DNA from: Methylobacterium terricola | Lineage (GTDB): Bacteria; Pseudomonadota; Alphaproteobacteria; Rhizobiales; Beijerinckiaceae | Assembly: GCF_006151805.1 (NCBI RefSeq) | Contig: NZ_VDDA01000003.1 | Coordinates: 434,001 to 498,000, forward strand | Direction: 5' to 3' | Length of the DNA stretch: 64,000 nucleotides | Shown here: piece by piece, positions 25,923 through 34,280 of the stretch | Numbering within the stretch: the stretch's first letter is position 1 | Layout: every line of letters begins with the position of its first letter | Notes under the pieces: model-generated | What the model was told of the DNA's origin: nothing | Database searches by the model: none | Seen by the model: the letters and a program-made list of their open reading frames with translations, nothing else | Program-made: the position numbers and the translations under genes

Positions 25923-28196
25923 ATGAACGGGGTCTACGCTCACTCGGTGCCGGGCCATGCGATCACGCAATGGGAGCCTCTGGCCGATCATCTCGCCCAG
26001 GTGGGCGACGCCGCTGCACGCTTCGCCGATGCCTTCGGCTGGGGTGAGTTGGCGCGGCTGGCCGGCACGCTCCACGATGTTGGCAAGGCCTCGGAGACGT
26101 TCCAGTCCTACCTGCACGGCCTTGCCTCAAGCTGCGACCACTCGACGGCGGGCGCCCGCGTGGCGGTGGCCGAGTATCCCGGCGCGGTCGGGCGGATGCT
26201 CGCCGTCATCGTCGCGGGTCATCATGCGGGTCTCGACGACGGCGACGGCATCGATCGGCGGCTCGATCCGCGCCAGACCAGCATCCCCGGCTTCGAGGGC
26301 TGGCAGAGCCACGCCGCGGCACTTCCGCCGATGGGGAGGCTGGGACCGAAGCGACGCTTCGCTCGGAGCGCGCTGCCTGGCTTCACCGACGCGTTCCTCA
26401 CGCGGATGCTTTTCTCCTGCTTGGTCGATGCCGACTTCCTGGAGACCGAGCGCTTCTACGCCGGCGCTCGGCCGGTCCCCCGCGGAGGCTGCCCCGGGAT
26501 CGCCGTTCTCCAGGCACGACTTCGCACCCATATGGACGAGCTGTCGGCGAAGGCCCGCCCCGGTCTGGTAAACTCGGTGCGGGCCAAGGTGCTCGCGTCC
26601 GTGCGCGAGCGGGCCGCCTTGGCCCCAGGCCTCTTCACCCTCACGGTCCCGACGGGCGGCGGCAAGACGCTGGCCTCCCTCTCCTTTGCCCTCGACCACG
26701 CCGCGCGGCACGGCCTGCGCCGGATCGTCCACGTGGCACCGTTCACCGCGATCATCGAGCAGACCGCCGCGGTGTTCCGCACCGCTCTCGGGGACGACGC
26801 CGGAATCCTCGAGCACCACGCCACCTTCGACTGGCAGGCCGCCGCGGCCCGGGCCGTTGACGACGGGATCGGCCTCGACCCGGTCTCCCGGCTGCGCCGC
26901 GCCGCCGAGAACTGGGACGCGCCCGTCGTCGTGACCACGGCGGTGCAGCTCTTCGAGAGCCTGTTCGCGAACCGCACGTCTCGTTGCCGCAAGCTGCACA
27001 ACCTCGCCGACAGTGTCATCGTCCTCGATGAAGCGCAGGCGATGCCCCTGCCGCTGCTGAGGCCCTGCCTGGCCGCGATCGAGGAGCTGACCCGCAACTA
27101 CGGCGCCAGCGTCGTGCTCTGCACGGCCACGCAGCCCGCCCTGCGCCAGGTCGACGGCTTCGAGGGCGGGCTGCCGGTCGACGACGCCCGCGAGCTCGCC
27201 CCCGATCCGCCCCAGCTCTACCGGGCGCTGCGGCGTGTCGCGGTCGAGCGGCGCGACGGCCCGACTACCGACGAGACGGTGGCGCAGCGCTTCGCCGAGG
27301 CGCCGCGGATGCTCTGCATCGTCAACAGCCGTCGACACGCCAAGGCCCTCTTCGACCGGATCGCGCACCTGCCGGGTGCCGTCCACCTCAGCACTCTCAT
27401 GTGCCCGCACCACCGCAGAACCGTGCTCGATGCCGCCCGGGCGGGACTGCGCGACGGAGCATCCGTGCGGATCGTCAGCACCTCGCTGATCGAAGCGGGC
27501 GTCGACATCGACCTGCCGGAGGTCTGGCGCGCCACTACCGGCCTCGACGCGGTGGCGCAGGCCGCGGGCCGGTGCAACCGCGAAGGCGCTCTGCCGGGCG
27601 CCGGACGCGTCGTGGTGTTCGAGCCGGCCGACGCACCGCCGCCCCGCGCGCTCGAGGCGTTCCGTCGCGCCGCCGAAGAGGTCTTGCGGACACGACGCGA
27701 TCCGCTTGCCCCGGACGCCATCCGGGCATACTTCGGAGAACTCTACTGGCGAAAGGGCGAGCACGCCTTCGACGCCCCCCGGCTCGACAATGAGACCTGG
27801 CCGATCCTTCCCGCCATTGCCGAGCGGGCGAAGACGCACGCGTTCCCCTTCGCGCGCATCGCCCGGGCGTTCCGCTTCATCGACGACACGATGGAGCCCG
27901 TCATCGTTCCGTGGCGGGCCGAGCCTGACGACGGCCGGGCGGAGGCGCTGCTCGCGCGGATCACCGCGATGGACCGCCCCCTCGGCGACGACCTACGCCG
28001 CCTTCAAGGCTACGTCGTGCCCGTTCCTCCGACGCTGCGCGCGAGATGGCTGGCTCTCGGACGCCTGCGGCCCGTCCACCCCATGCTCGAGGGCGCGCTG
28101 CTGCGCCTCGACGACATGGCGTTTTACGATCCGCAGACCGGTCTGAGGCTGGAGGACGACGCCTACCGCGCTCCGGAGGACAACATCATCGCGTAA
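25923..28196 (+). CDS. cas3: Type I CRISPR helicase-nuclease Cas3 (I-C type)
   Basis: This 757-residue protein has an N-terminal HD nuclease (H7, H51-D52 in LHDVGK, H100-H101 in AGHHAG) fused to an SF2 helicase. The helicase has the Walker A TVPTGGGKT (K248), DEAQ at 369-372, motif III TAT at 401-403, and motif VI QAAGRCNREG near 547-556. It unwinds and degrades DNA marked by Cascade. All key residues are present, so it should be active. Unusually, it is not at the head of the cas operon. It lies on the opposite strand, beyond the array, converging on it, and must have its own promoter in the gap after the tRNA. Confidence 0.95.
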   Translation: MNGVYAHSVPGHAITQWEPLADHLAQVGDAAARFADAFGWGELARLAGTLHDVGKASETFQSYLHGLASSCDHSTAGARVAVAEYPGAVGRMLAVIVAGHHAGLDDGDGIDRRLDPRQTSIPGFEGWQSHAAALPPMGRLGPKRRFARSALPGFTDAFLTRMLFSCLVDADFLETERFYAGARPVPRGGCPGIAVLQARLRTHMDELSAKARPGLVNSVRAKVLASVRERAALAPGLFTLTVPTGGGKTLASLSFALDHAARHGLRRIVHVAPFTAIIEQTAAVFRTALGDDAGILEHHATFDWQAAAARAVDDGIGLDPVSRLRRAAENWDAPVVVTTAVQLFESLFANRTSRCRKLHNLADSVIVLDEAQAMPLPLLRPCLAAIEELTRNYGASVVLCTATQPALRQVDGFEGGLPVDDARELAPDPPQLYRALRRVAVERRDGPTTDETVAQRFAEAPRMLCIVNSRRHAKALFDRIAHLPGAVHLSTLMCPHHRRTVLDAARAGLRDGASVRIVSTSLIEAGVDIDLPEVWRATTGLDAVAQAAGRCNREGALPGAGRVVVFEPADAPPPRALEAFRRAAEEVLRTRRDPLAPDAIRAYFGELYWRKGEHAFDAPRLDNETWPILPAIAERAKTHAFPFARIARAFRFIDDTMEPVIVPWRAEPDDGRAEALLARITAMDRPLGDDLRRLQGYVVPVPPTLRARWLALGRLRPVHPMLEGALLRLDDMAFYDPQTGLRLEDDAYRAPEDNIIA

Positions 28197-28231
28197 CGCC
28201 GCACCTGTGCGTCTGTGGGTGCGGCGATATC

Positions 28232-28392
28232 GTTTCGATCCGCGCCCCGTGAGAGGGCGACCCGTCGGGCACATCGGCCATGATGAGGTCGATGTTGTTT
28301 CGATCCGCGCCCCCGTGAGAGGGCGACCTGCCGATCGCGTCCGGCACGACGTGGTCGACCTGTTTCGATCCGCGCCCCCGTGAGAGGGCGAC
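28232..28392 (-). CRISPR. Type I-C CRISPR array, three repeats and two spacers
   Basis: The repeats are at 28232-28261 (30 nt), 28297-28327 (31 nt) and 28362-28392 (31 nt). The spacers are at 28262-28296 (35 nt) and 28328-28361 (34 nt). On the minus strand the repeat starts GTCGCCCTC and ends GCGGATCGAAAC, the I-C pattern, with a CGCCC/GGGCG hairpin. The cas2-proximal repeat is therefore the leader end. The cas3-proximal repeat lacks one C in its C-run, as expected of a decaying terminal repeat. A further 35-nt, spacer-sized segment (28197-28231) separates it from the cas3 stop. Confidence 0.95.
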
Positions 28393-28576
28393 GGCCGCAT
28401 CCTAACCACTTGCACAAAAAACGACATATAACGCGCTTGCGCGAACGTCCGCGGCTGCAGTCCTTCCAGGACCCGTTGGGATTCGGCACTGCATCGAAAA
28501 GCGTATCACCGCAACGGGTTGTGCATCGCGCGAACGCCTGAAGGGAATGCCGTCCGCTCGAGGTTCGCGCATGCCG
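28393..28576 (-). promoter_or_regulatory. CRISPR leader
   Basis: This 184-nt gap between cas2 and the first repeat is read on the minus strand. Just before the repeat it carries an A/T-rich segment (on the plus strand CACAAAAAACGACATATAA near 28411-28431) that contrasts with the surrounding GC-rich DNA. The position and composition suit a leader that holds the array promoter and the Cas1-Cas2 integration signals. Confidence 0.6.
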
Positions 28577-28867
28577 CTAGAAGAGCAGCGGTCTGTCCAG
28601 ATCGAGGACCGCCTTGGCCCCGACATGCTCGATCCGGCCGCGCGCGTCGGAACCCAGGCGGTAGAAGCGGAGCGAGTCTTGCTGCGGATCGATCTCGGCG
28701 ATGAGGCGAGCGCGCAAAGCCGTCCACTGGGCAGGCTCGACCTCGCACTCGAACACCGAGTTCTGCACCCGCTGGCCGTGATCGAGACAGGCTCGAGCGA
28801 CGCGGCGCAGCCGCCGACGGCCTGTGGCGGATTCCGTATTCACGTCGTAGGCCACAAGCATCAGCAT
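28577..28867 (-). CDS. cas2: CRISPR adaptation endoribonuclease/structural protein Cas2
   Basis: This 96-residue protein has a ferredoxin-like fold and opens MLMLVAYDVN with the conserved Asp at position 8. The family block RRLRRVARACLDHGQRVQNSVFECEV follows. With Cas1 it forms the spacer-integrating complex. It starts 9 nt after the cas1 stop and is the last cas gene before the leader and array. Confidence 0.95.
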   Translation of the reverse strand: MLMLVAYDVNTESATGRRRLRRVARACLDHGQRVQNSVFECEVEPAQWTALRARLIAEIDPQQDSLRFYRLGSDARGRIEHVGAKAVLDLDRPLLF

Positions 28868-28876
28868 GGCGCAGCC

Positions 28877-29917
28877 TTACTTCCAGACGAAGGCCGGGTA
28901 GCCGTCGAGATCGCCGCGCAGGTGACGGGCCAGCATCTGCGCCTGGGCGTGGCAGACGAGGCCGAGCGGCATCGTCTCATCGAGGAAGGGGTGACGCAAC
29001 TCCTCGCGCTTGCGCTCCTGCCAGGCGACGAGGACGCGCTTGCGGCCTGCGTCGGTGAGGCGCACGCCGCCCGCCTCCTCGACGGTGAAATCCTCCGCGC
29101 CAAGCTGCCGCCGGTTGACGAGGCTAAGGGCGAGCCGGTCGGCCTGGACCGGGCGCAGCTCCTCCATCAGGTCGAGGGCGAGGCTGGCGCGGCCGGGGCG
29201 GTCGGCGTGCAGGTATCCGACCTGCGGGTCGAGGCCGTGCGCCTCCAGTGCCGACCGGCAATCGTGGCCGAGCAGCGCGTAGAGGAACGACAAGAGGGCG
29301 TTGACCCGGTCGAGGGGCGGCCGCCGGGAGCGCCCGCCGAACACGAAGGCCGCGTCCTCGACGCGAATCAGGTGCCGGAAGACGCCGAAATAGTGGGCGG
29401 CCGCCTCGCCCTCGAGGCCGCGCAGGCCCTCGACGTCGCCCACTACGAGCGAACGACGCGCAATGTCGGTCAGGCGGGCCTCCGCCACCGACAGGCTCGC
29501 GACGGCCTCCGGACCCAGGCGCTCGCCATGGTCGCGCAGGGCCCGCCTCAGCACGGCCCGTTGATTCGCGGTCTTGGCGGTGACGATGCCGCGCACGATG
29601 ACGACCGCGCGTGGCGCATCGTCGGCGACGCGATACTGCGCGCGGCGCAGCAGCACGTTGCCGCTGCGCGGGCCTTCGACCCGGGCGAGGAAGCGGCCGT
29701 TCGGGTCGAGATGCGAGACCGTGATCCCCGCCTCGGCGCAGGCCGCCAGCAGGGACGGCGAGGCACCGGCCCGCCCGAAGCTCACGACTCCGTCGATCAT
29801 GTGCAGCGGGGCGCGTCCGCGTTCGTGGCCCTCGACCTCCACGACGATGTTGGCGCCGTCCTTGCGCAGCCAGGCATCCTCGCTCGTGACGTAGATCGTG
29901 TTGCGCATCCGGCGCAT
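28877..29917 (-). CDS. cas1: CRISPR integrase Cas1
   Basis: This 346-residue protein has the catalytic triad in place: E169 in GLEG, H237 in GYLHAD and D249 in SLALDLMEELRP. It integrates new spacers together with Cas2. I chose the ATG at 29917 because GAGGAC lies 7 nt upstream; a second ATG follows three codons later. It begins 11 nt after cas4. Confidence 0.95.
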   Translation of the reverse strand: MRRMRNTIYVTSEDAWLRKDGANIVVEVEGHERGRAPLHMIDGVVSFGRAGASPSLLAACAEAGITVSHLDPNGRFLARVEGPRSGNVLLRRAQYRVADDAPRAVVIVRGIVTAKTANQRAVLRRALRDHGERLGPEAVASLSVAEARLTDIARRSLVVGDVEGLRGLEGEAAAHYFGVFRHLIRVEDAAFVFGGRSRRPPLDRVNALLSFLYALLGHDCRSALEAHGLDPQVGYLHADRPGRASLALDLMEELRPVQADRLALSLVNRRQLGAEDFTVEEAGGVRLTDAGRKRVLVAWQERKREELRHPFLDETMPLGLVCHAQAQMLARHLRGDLDGYPAFVWK

Positions 29918-29928
29918 GATGGACGTCC

Positions 29929-30570
29929 TCAGTCGGCGATCTGGGCCGCCAGCCACCGGGCGATCCTGGGCGGCTTCTCCAGGCGGTCCGGTTTGCACAG
30001 CGACTCGAGCGAGCAGCGCCGGCAGGCGGCTTTGCGCGCCGGTGCCGGAGTCATCCCGCCGGCGATCATCGCGCGGGCCGCGGCCGCGACCTCGGCGGTG
30101 AGCGCGCGCAACCCCTCGTCGAACGCGACGCGCACGCGACGCCGCGTCTGGCCGTAGAACAGAGCGCCCTCGGGGATCGTCGTATCGAACATCTCCTCCA
30201 GGCAGATCGCCTGGGCGCAGAGCTGAACCTCGTCGGCCCGGTGCGCCTTGGGCTTGCCGCGCTTGTATTCCACCGGGACCGGACGGGCCGGCCGCCCCCG
30301 GAACTCCACCGCGTCGGCCCGGCCGGACACGCCAAGCGCGAAGGAGCGCAGCGCGAGGCCGCGCGCGATGCGCAACCCCGGCCGGCCCTCGCCCTCGCCG
30401 GAATCGACGCGTTCGTGCAGGAGGCGCCCCTCCGCCGTCGCTGCATCCTCGGCCCAGAGCTGCTCGACGTGGATGAGCGCGTTCTGGCGTGGGCAGAACA
30501 GGTGGTGCTGGAGCGCCGAGAGCGGGATCAGCCCGTCCTCGGCGGCAGCGGAAAGCAGTCGGGCCGTCAT
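29929..30570 (-). CDS. cas4: CRISPR adaptation exonuclease Cas4
   Basis: This 213-residue RecB-family nuclease has a [4Fe-4S] cluster formed by C26 (LFCPRQ) and C183, C186, C192 (ACRRCSLESLC). The nuclease residues are H52, D86, E101 and K103 (VEYKRGKPK), and Q117. Cas4 trims prespacers and sets their PAM-dependent orientation before integration. All expected residues are present. It sits between cas7 and cas1, with short gaps of 14 and 11 nt. Confidence 0.95.
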   Translation of the reverse strand: MTARLLSAAAEDGLIPLSALQHHLFCPRQNALIHVEQLWAEDAATAEGRLLHERVDSGEGEGRPGLRIARGLALRSFALGVSGRADAVEFRGRPARPVPVEYKRGKPKAHRADEVQLCAQAICLEEMFDTTIPEGALFYGQTRRRVRVAFDEGLRALTAEVAAAARAMIAGGMTPAPARKAACRRCSLESLCKPDRLEKPPRIARWLAAQIAD

Positions 30571-30584
30571 TCCGGACCTGCGCG

Positions 30585-31520
30585 CTACGGCTCGATCACC
30601 TCAACCCCCGCCGGCAGCCCCTCCCGGTCCACCGTGATGCGGTAATCCGAGAAGCTGCGGGCGGGAGGCCAGTTGTCGGTGGCGTCCGCCCCGATCTCGT
30701 GCGCCTCGCCCTTGTGCACCCGCAGGGTCCGCACCCGGTCGAACAGGGCGTGGGCGGGCGCGTTGCCGAGCGCCGTGGCATGGCGGAAGATCACGAGCTT
30801 GCGGGTCGCCATCTCGCCGCGGGCGGCCGAGCGGTCGTGGTCGAACATCTGCCCGAGCGCCTCGAACAGCAGCGCGAGGTCGTCGTCCGAGAACCCGGTG
30901 CCCTTCACCGGATGCGAGGCCAGCGGCGCCGAGACGAAGCCGTGGGCGCGGTAGAGGCCGTAGGGCACGATGTGCTTGCGGCCCATCGTGCGCCCGCCCT
31001 TAGCCTCCGCGTCGGCCTCCGTGGTGGCGGCGAGCCGGGTGATGGCGATTTCGAGCGGCAGGACCGGCTCGACCGAGCGCGCGAAGGCGAGCTGCACCGG
31101 CCCGCGCACCTGGCCGGCATTGACGCCGGTGGTCATCACCGCCCCGAAAGCCCGGATGTCCCAGAAGTTGGCGCACATCCAGCGCGTCAGCTCGCGCGCC
31201 TTGGCCTCCTTCGGCAGCTTCTTCTGGTCCTCGGGCTTGGCCTCCGGCATCACGGCGGTCCAGGCCCGCCGGTGCTCTGTGTTCAGGGTCGCGCCGTCGC
31301 GCATGTAGATCTCGTGGCCCGGCGCGTCGGGGCGGGCGAGCGCGACGTAGTTGCGGATCTTGCGCTTGAGGGCGACGTCGGAGACGAGGCCCTGGTTGGT
31401 CTCGGGATCGAGCCGCGGCAGGTTGCCAGCATCGGGGTCCCCGTTCGGGTTGCCGTTCTGCACGTCGAAGAACAGCACGAACTCGTGGCGGCGAGTCACG
31501 CCGGCGGCCTCAGACGTCAT
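30585..31520 (-). CDS. cas7c: Type I-C Cascade backbone Cas7 (Csd2)
   Basis: This 311-residue protein opens RRHEFVLFFDVQNGNPNGDP, the Csd2 signature, followed by an RRM-type fold with conserved DVALKRKIRNYV. Multiple copies of Cas7 coat the crRNA spacer. Its start overlaps the end of cas8c by 11 nt, which suggests translational coupling. Confidence 0.95.
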   Translation of the reverse strand: MTSEAAGVTRRHEFVLFFDVQNGNPNGDPDAGNLPRLDPETNQGLVSDVALKRKIRNYVALARPDAPGHEIYMRDGATLNTEHRRAWTAVMPEAKPEDQKKLPKEAKARELTRWMCANFWDIRAFGAVMTTGVNAGQVRGPVQLAFARSVEPVLPLEIAITRLAATTEADAEAKGGRTMGRKHIVPYGLYRAHGFVSAPLASHPVKGTGFSDDDLALLFEALGQMFDHDRSAARGEMATRKLVIFRHATALGNAPAHALFDRVRTLRVHKGEAHEIGADATDNWPPARSFSDYRITVDREGLPAGVEVIEP

Positions 31521-31929
31521 CCTGGCTGTCCTCGATCGTGCTATCCTGGGTGTCCTCGGCTGCGGCGAGGGCCGGCCGGCCGGCGAACTGCGCCTGGCGC
31601 TGGTGGTAGTAGCCGATGGCGAAGCGCCCCTGCGCCTCCAGGCGCAGCGCGCGGGGCAGCGCGGAGGGCAGCCGCTCGACGATCTCGCTGATCTCGCGCT
31701 CGATCCAGTAATCCTTGCGGTCCTTGCGCAGCCGCCCGACGTGGTTCTGCGCGCCCCGCAGGAGCAGCGGGAAGACGCTGGCCGGCGTCGCCGAGGCCGC
31801 GCCGAAATAGCGGTCGCGGATGGTCGCGTTGATCCCCCGGCCGAGGGCGAGGCGCTGCGCGGCTTCGAGCGCCGCGAAGAGGCGCCCGAGCTGGTAGGCG
31901 GGGCTGGGATCGTCCTTGTCGAGGCTCAC
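31510..31929 (-). CDS. cas11c: Predicted Cas11c small subunit, internal start within cas8c
   Basis: Inside cas8c, in the same frame, AGGAG is followed 8 nt later by a GTG at 31929. This opens VSLDKDDPSPAYQLGRLFAAL and would give 139 residues. Type I-C systems are known to make Cas11c from an internal start in cas8c, and its usual size is similar. The helical content of this segment suits the small subunit. The site is visible in the sequence; its use is inferred from the family. Confidence 0.6.
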   Translation of the reverse strand: MSLDKDDPSPAYQLGRLFAALEAAQRLALGRGINATIRDRYFGAASATPASVFPLLLRGAQNHVGRLRKDRKDYWIEREISEIVERLPSALPRALRLEAQGRFAIGYYHQRQAQFAGRPALAAAEDTQDSTIEDSQDDV

Positions 31930-33327
31930 CGGAATGTCTCCTCGGTCTCGGTTGAGGCGCAGGTCGCGCGTCAGGCAGGCGCGGATGGCGGCGGCGTGCC
32001 AGCCGGTCGCGGGGTCGTCGCCCGCCCGCAGCCGCACCAGGACGGCGGCGAGCCAGCTGCGCGGGTAGCGGGTGCCGGCGAGCACCGCCCGGGCGACCTC
32101 GCCGGCGAGCAGGGGCGGGATGGTGTCGAACTTCTCCTGGAGCGCCGTCGTCTTCACGAGCAGGCGCCCGATGGCGGGCGGCCGGCCCCAGCCGCGGGGG
32201 CGGGGCGCGAGCGCGAGGTCGGCGTGGTGATGCGCGAGGCGCCGCGCGAAGGTCTCGAAGGAATCCTCCAGCCAGAACCGCACCGAGAGGCGCGCGGCGT
32301 TGGGCGCAAGCCCGAGGACATGGAAGCGGGTGCCGGGCGCGACCGTTGGCGCCACCGCCTCGACCGGGCGGCCTGCGGCCAAGGTCTCCAGGGCGTCGCG
32401 AATCAGCGCGGCCTCGGCGGCGTCCTGGTCGGGGGCCGGGCCGGGGGCAGGATCAAACCACGCCGCGAAGGTGTCCTCCGCAGCCGTCGCCGCCGCCTCG
32501 TCGACCGTGGCCGAGGTATCGGCCCAGAACACCACCGTGGCATCGCCGAGCGGACGGCGCAGGCGGTTGCGGCTTGCGCGGTCGAGCATCCGGTTGAGGG
32601 CCGCGCCGTAGCGGAAGCCCGCTTCCGCCGAGACTGGCGCGTTGTCGCCCTGCACCTTGCCATAGGACGTGAAGGCATTCTGGTTGAACGAGACGAGCGA
32701 GGCGCCGGAGGATTGCGCGCCCTCCACGCCCTTGATGGTCGGATGGAGCCGCAAGGGAGCCGCGGGCCGCCCTGTGACGAGGCAGATCGAGCCGGTCGCG
32801 TCCGCAGACGGGCCCGCCGTCACGATGCGATGGGCCGCGGGTCGATCGTGGATGTAGCCGTGCTCGCCGGCCAGCCGGAAGACCAAGTTGGCGTCGAGCA
32901 TCTCCGGCTCGAATGGAGCGCCATCGAAGGTGGCTGGGTCCCAGGATTCGAGGAAGCGGGCGAGCGCCCGAAGGCCCGGGTCGTTCGCTCCAGCCAGCAG
33001 ATCGCGGTGCAGCGCCTTGAAGGCGGCGTGCTCCTGGGCCGTCCGGCGGCCCGGGCCGGCGGTGCGGCCGAGGACGTAGGCGGTTTTGTCCCACAGCCGG
33101 TTCGGCAGGATGTTCGAAGCCCGCTTGACCGCTGCCGGAACGTCGAGGAGTCGGGGCTGGCGCTTGCGGCCGACCGTCTCGCGCAGGTCCATCACCTCGG
33201 CGACCGCGCCGTCCGGCGTGAGCACCAGGCAGAAGCCGATCTTCTCGCGCGAGAAGCCCGGCGCCTCCGCTTCGCCTCGCGCCGCCATGCGGTCGTAGTA
33301 ACGGTCGAGAGCCTGCAGGACGGTCAC
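31510..33327 (-). CDS. cas8c: Type I-C Cascade large subunit Cas8c (Csd1)
   Basis: This 605-residue protein starts at a GTG whose last two bases share GTGA with the cas5c stop. It opens VTVLQALDRYYDRMAARGE, as Csd1 proteins do. Cas8c reads the PAM and holds the non-target strand. The C-terminal 139 residues also form the separate Cas11c subunit through an internal start. An Asp/Glu-rich tail (EDTQDSTIEDSQDDV) ends the protein. Confidence 0.93.
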   Translation of the reverse strand: MTVLQALDRYYDRMAARGEAEAPGFSREKIGFCLVLTPDGAVAEVMDLRETVGRKRQPRLLDVPAAVKRASNILPNRLWDKTAYVLGRTAGPGRRTAQEHAAFKALHRDLLAGANDPGLRALARFLESWDPATFDGAPFEPEMLDANLVFRLAGEHGYIHDRPAAHRIVTAGPSADATGSICLVTGRPAAPLRLHPTIKGVEGAQSSGASLVSFNQNAFTSYGKVQGDNAPVSAEAGFRYGAALNRMLDRASRNRLRRPLGDATVVFWADTSATVDEAAATAAEDTFAAWFDPAPGPAPDQDAAEAALIRDALETLAAGRPVEAVAPTVAPGTRFHVLGLAPNAARLSVRFWLEDSFETFARRLAHHHADLALAPRPRGWGRPPAIGRLLVKTTALQEKFDTIPPLLAGEVARAVLAGTRYPRSWLAAVLVRLRAGDDPATGWHAAAIRACLTRDLRLNRDRGDIPVSLDKDDPSPAYQLGRLFAALEAAQRLALGRGINATIRDRYFGAASATPASVFPLLLRGAQNHVGRLRKDRKDYWIEREISEIVERLPSALPRALRLEAQGRFAIGYYHQRQAQFAGRPALAAAEDTQDSTIEDSQDDV

Positions 33328-33998
33328 GTCGCCGTTCCCTCCGCGAGGCACGCCTGCACGTCCAGCACCCCGCCCGCGAGGCGGGCGCGGAAGAACTGCG
33401 ACGCCCGCTCCGGCCCGACGATGTCGTGGAGCATCCAGCCGAGGTCGCGGTCGCGCTGCTCGGCGGGCAGCGTGCTCGCCGGCAGCGCGGCGTCGTCGGC
33501 GATCAAGGCGAAGTCGGCCGGGAACTCGCGCGTGCCGAGGCAGGGCCGGTGGAAGCACTGGCCCGCCGCCGCACGGCGGTTGAACATGCTCGCATACTTG
33601 GCCGGCGTGTCGTCGCGGCCGGCCTTGTCGGTGAGCGCGAACCGCGCCTCGATGACGTAGGCGACGTTCGTGAGCAGGGTCGCGGCCCGCTGCTGGCGCT
33701 TCTCCTCGACGACGAGGCCGAGCCCCGCCGTCGAAACCGCCTGCATGGCGCGTTCGGCGAGGGCCGACGACATCTTGTCCTCGACCTCGTTCCGCCGCAG
33801 CGACTGGAAGCGGATCGGCCTGAGCACGTGGATGCGGTCGACGATCCAGCGCATCTGCGGCTTCCAGAGAATGGATTCGAGGATGCCGCGGGCGGCGGAC
33901 GGCGTCATGACGTCGTAGGAGACGCGCTCCACCTTCATTTCCGGTCGCGTGAAGCAGGCGCGATCCCCCCAGACGTGAAGCTTGATGCCGTATCCCAC
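33324..33998 (-). CDS. cas5c: Type I-C crRNA-processing endonuclease Cas5c
   Basis: This 224-residue protein starts GYGIKLHVWGDRACFTRPEMK, the Cas5d/Cas5c signature. In I-C it replaces Cas6 and cuts pre-crRNA. K(V)ERVSYDVMTPSAARGILE follows, as in processing-competent members. GTG at 33998 has GGAG 8 nt upstream and begins the fold; the longer frame to 34058 adds 20 unrelated residues. It is the first gene of the cas operon and shares GTGA with cas8c. The promoter should lie in 34000-34280, where an A/T-rich patch occurs near 34065-34095. Confidence 0.92.
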   Translation of the reverse strand: MGYGIKLHVWGDRACFTRPEMKVERVSYDVMTPSAARGILESILWKPQMRWIVDRIHVLRPIRFQSLRRNEVEDKMSSALAERAMQAVSTAGLGLVVEEKRQQRAATLLTNVAYVIEARFALTDKAGRDDTPAKYASMFNRRAAAGQCFHRPCLGTREFPADFALIADDAALPASTLPAEQRDRDLGWMLHDIVGPERASQFFRARLAGGVLDVQACLAEGTAT

Positions 33999-34280
33999 GC
34001 ACGGTCTCCGATGACCCTGACGGTGCGGCTCGATGACGAGATCCAGCCGCTCGCTCAAGACGTTATGAATTGCTGTCGGGATATAATTGATGACAGCCGT
34101 CGACCGGGCGCAGAACGACAGAGCGGTCCATGTCTATCGTCGTTGGCTTCACCTCGCTGCGAGCGCCACAAAGGCTAGGGCTAAACGCGACCGAAGGATA
34201 GTCCCTCGTCGCGAGCGGACGCACTGATCGTAGGGGGCGTGCCGAAGTTACAACTCCGACGGAAGGCGTCGCGGCAAAAT

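Noticed and set aside
28163..28489. 108-codon frame across the CRISPR array
   Set aside because: Its repetitive RRPLTGARIET-type segments are simply translated CRISPR repeats.
29918..29998. N-terminal extension of Cas1
   Set aside because: It would overlap the cas4 end; GAGGAC before the ATG at 29917 and the Cas1 family start favour the shorter protein.
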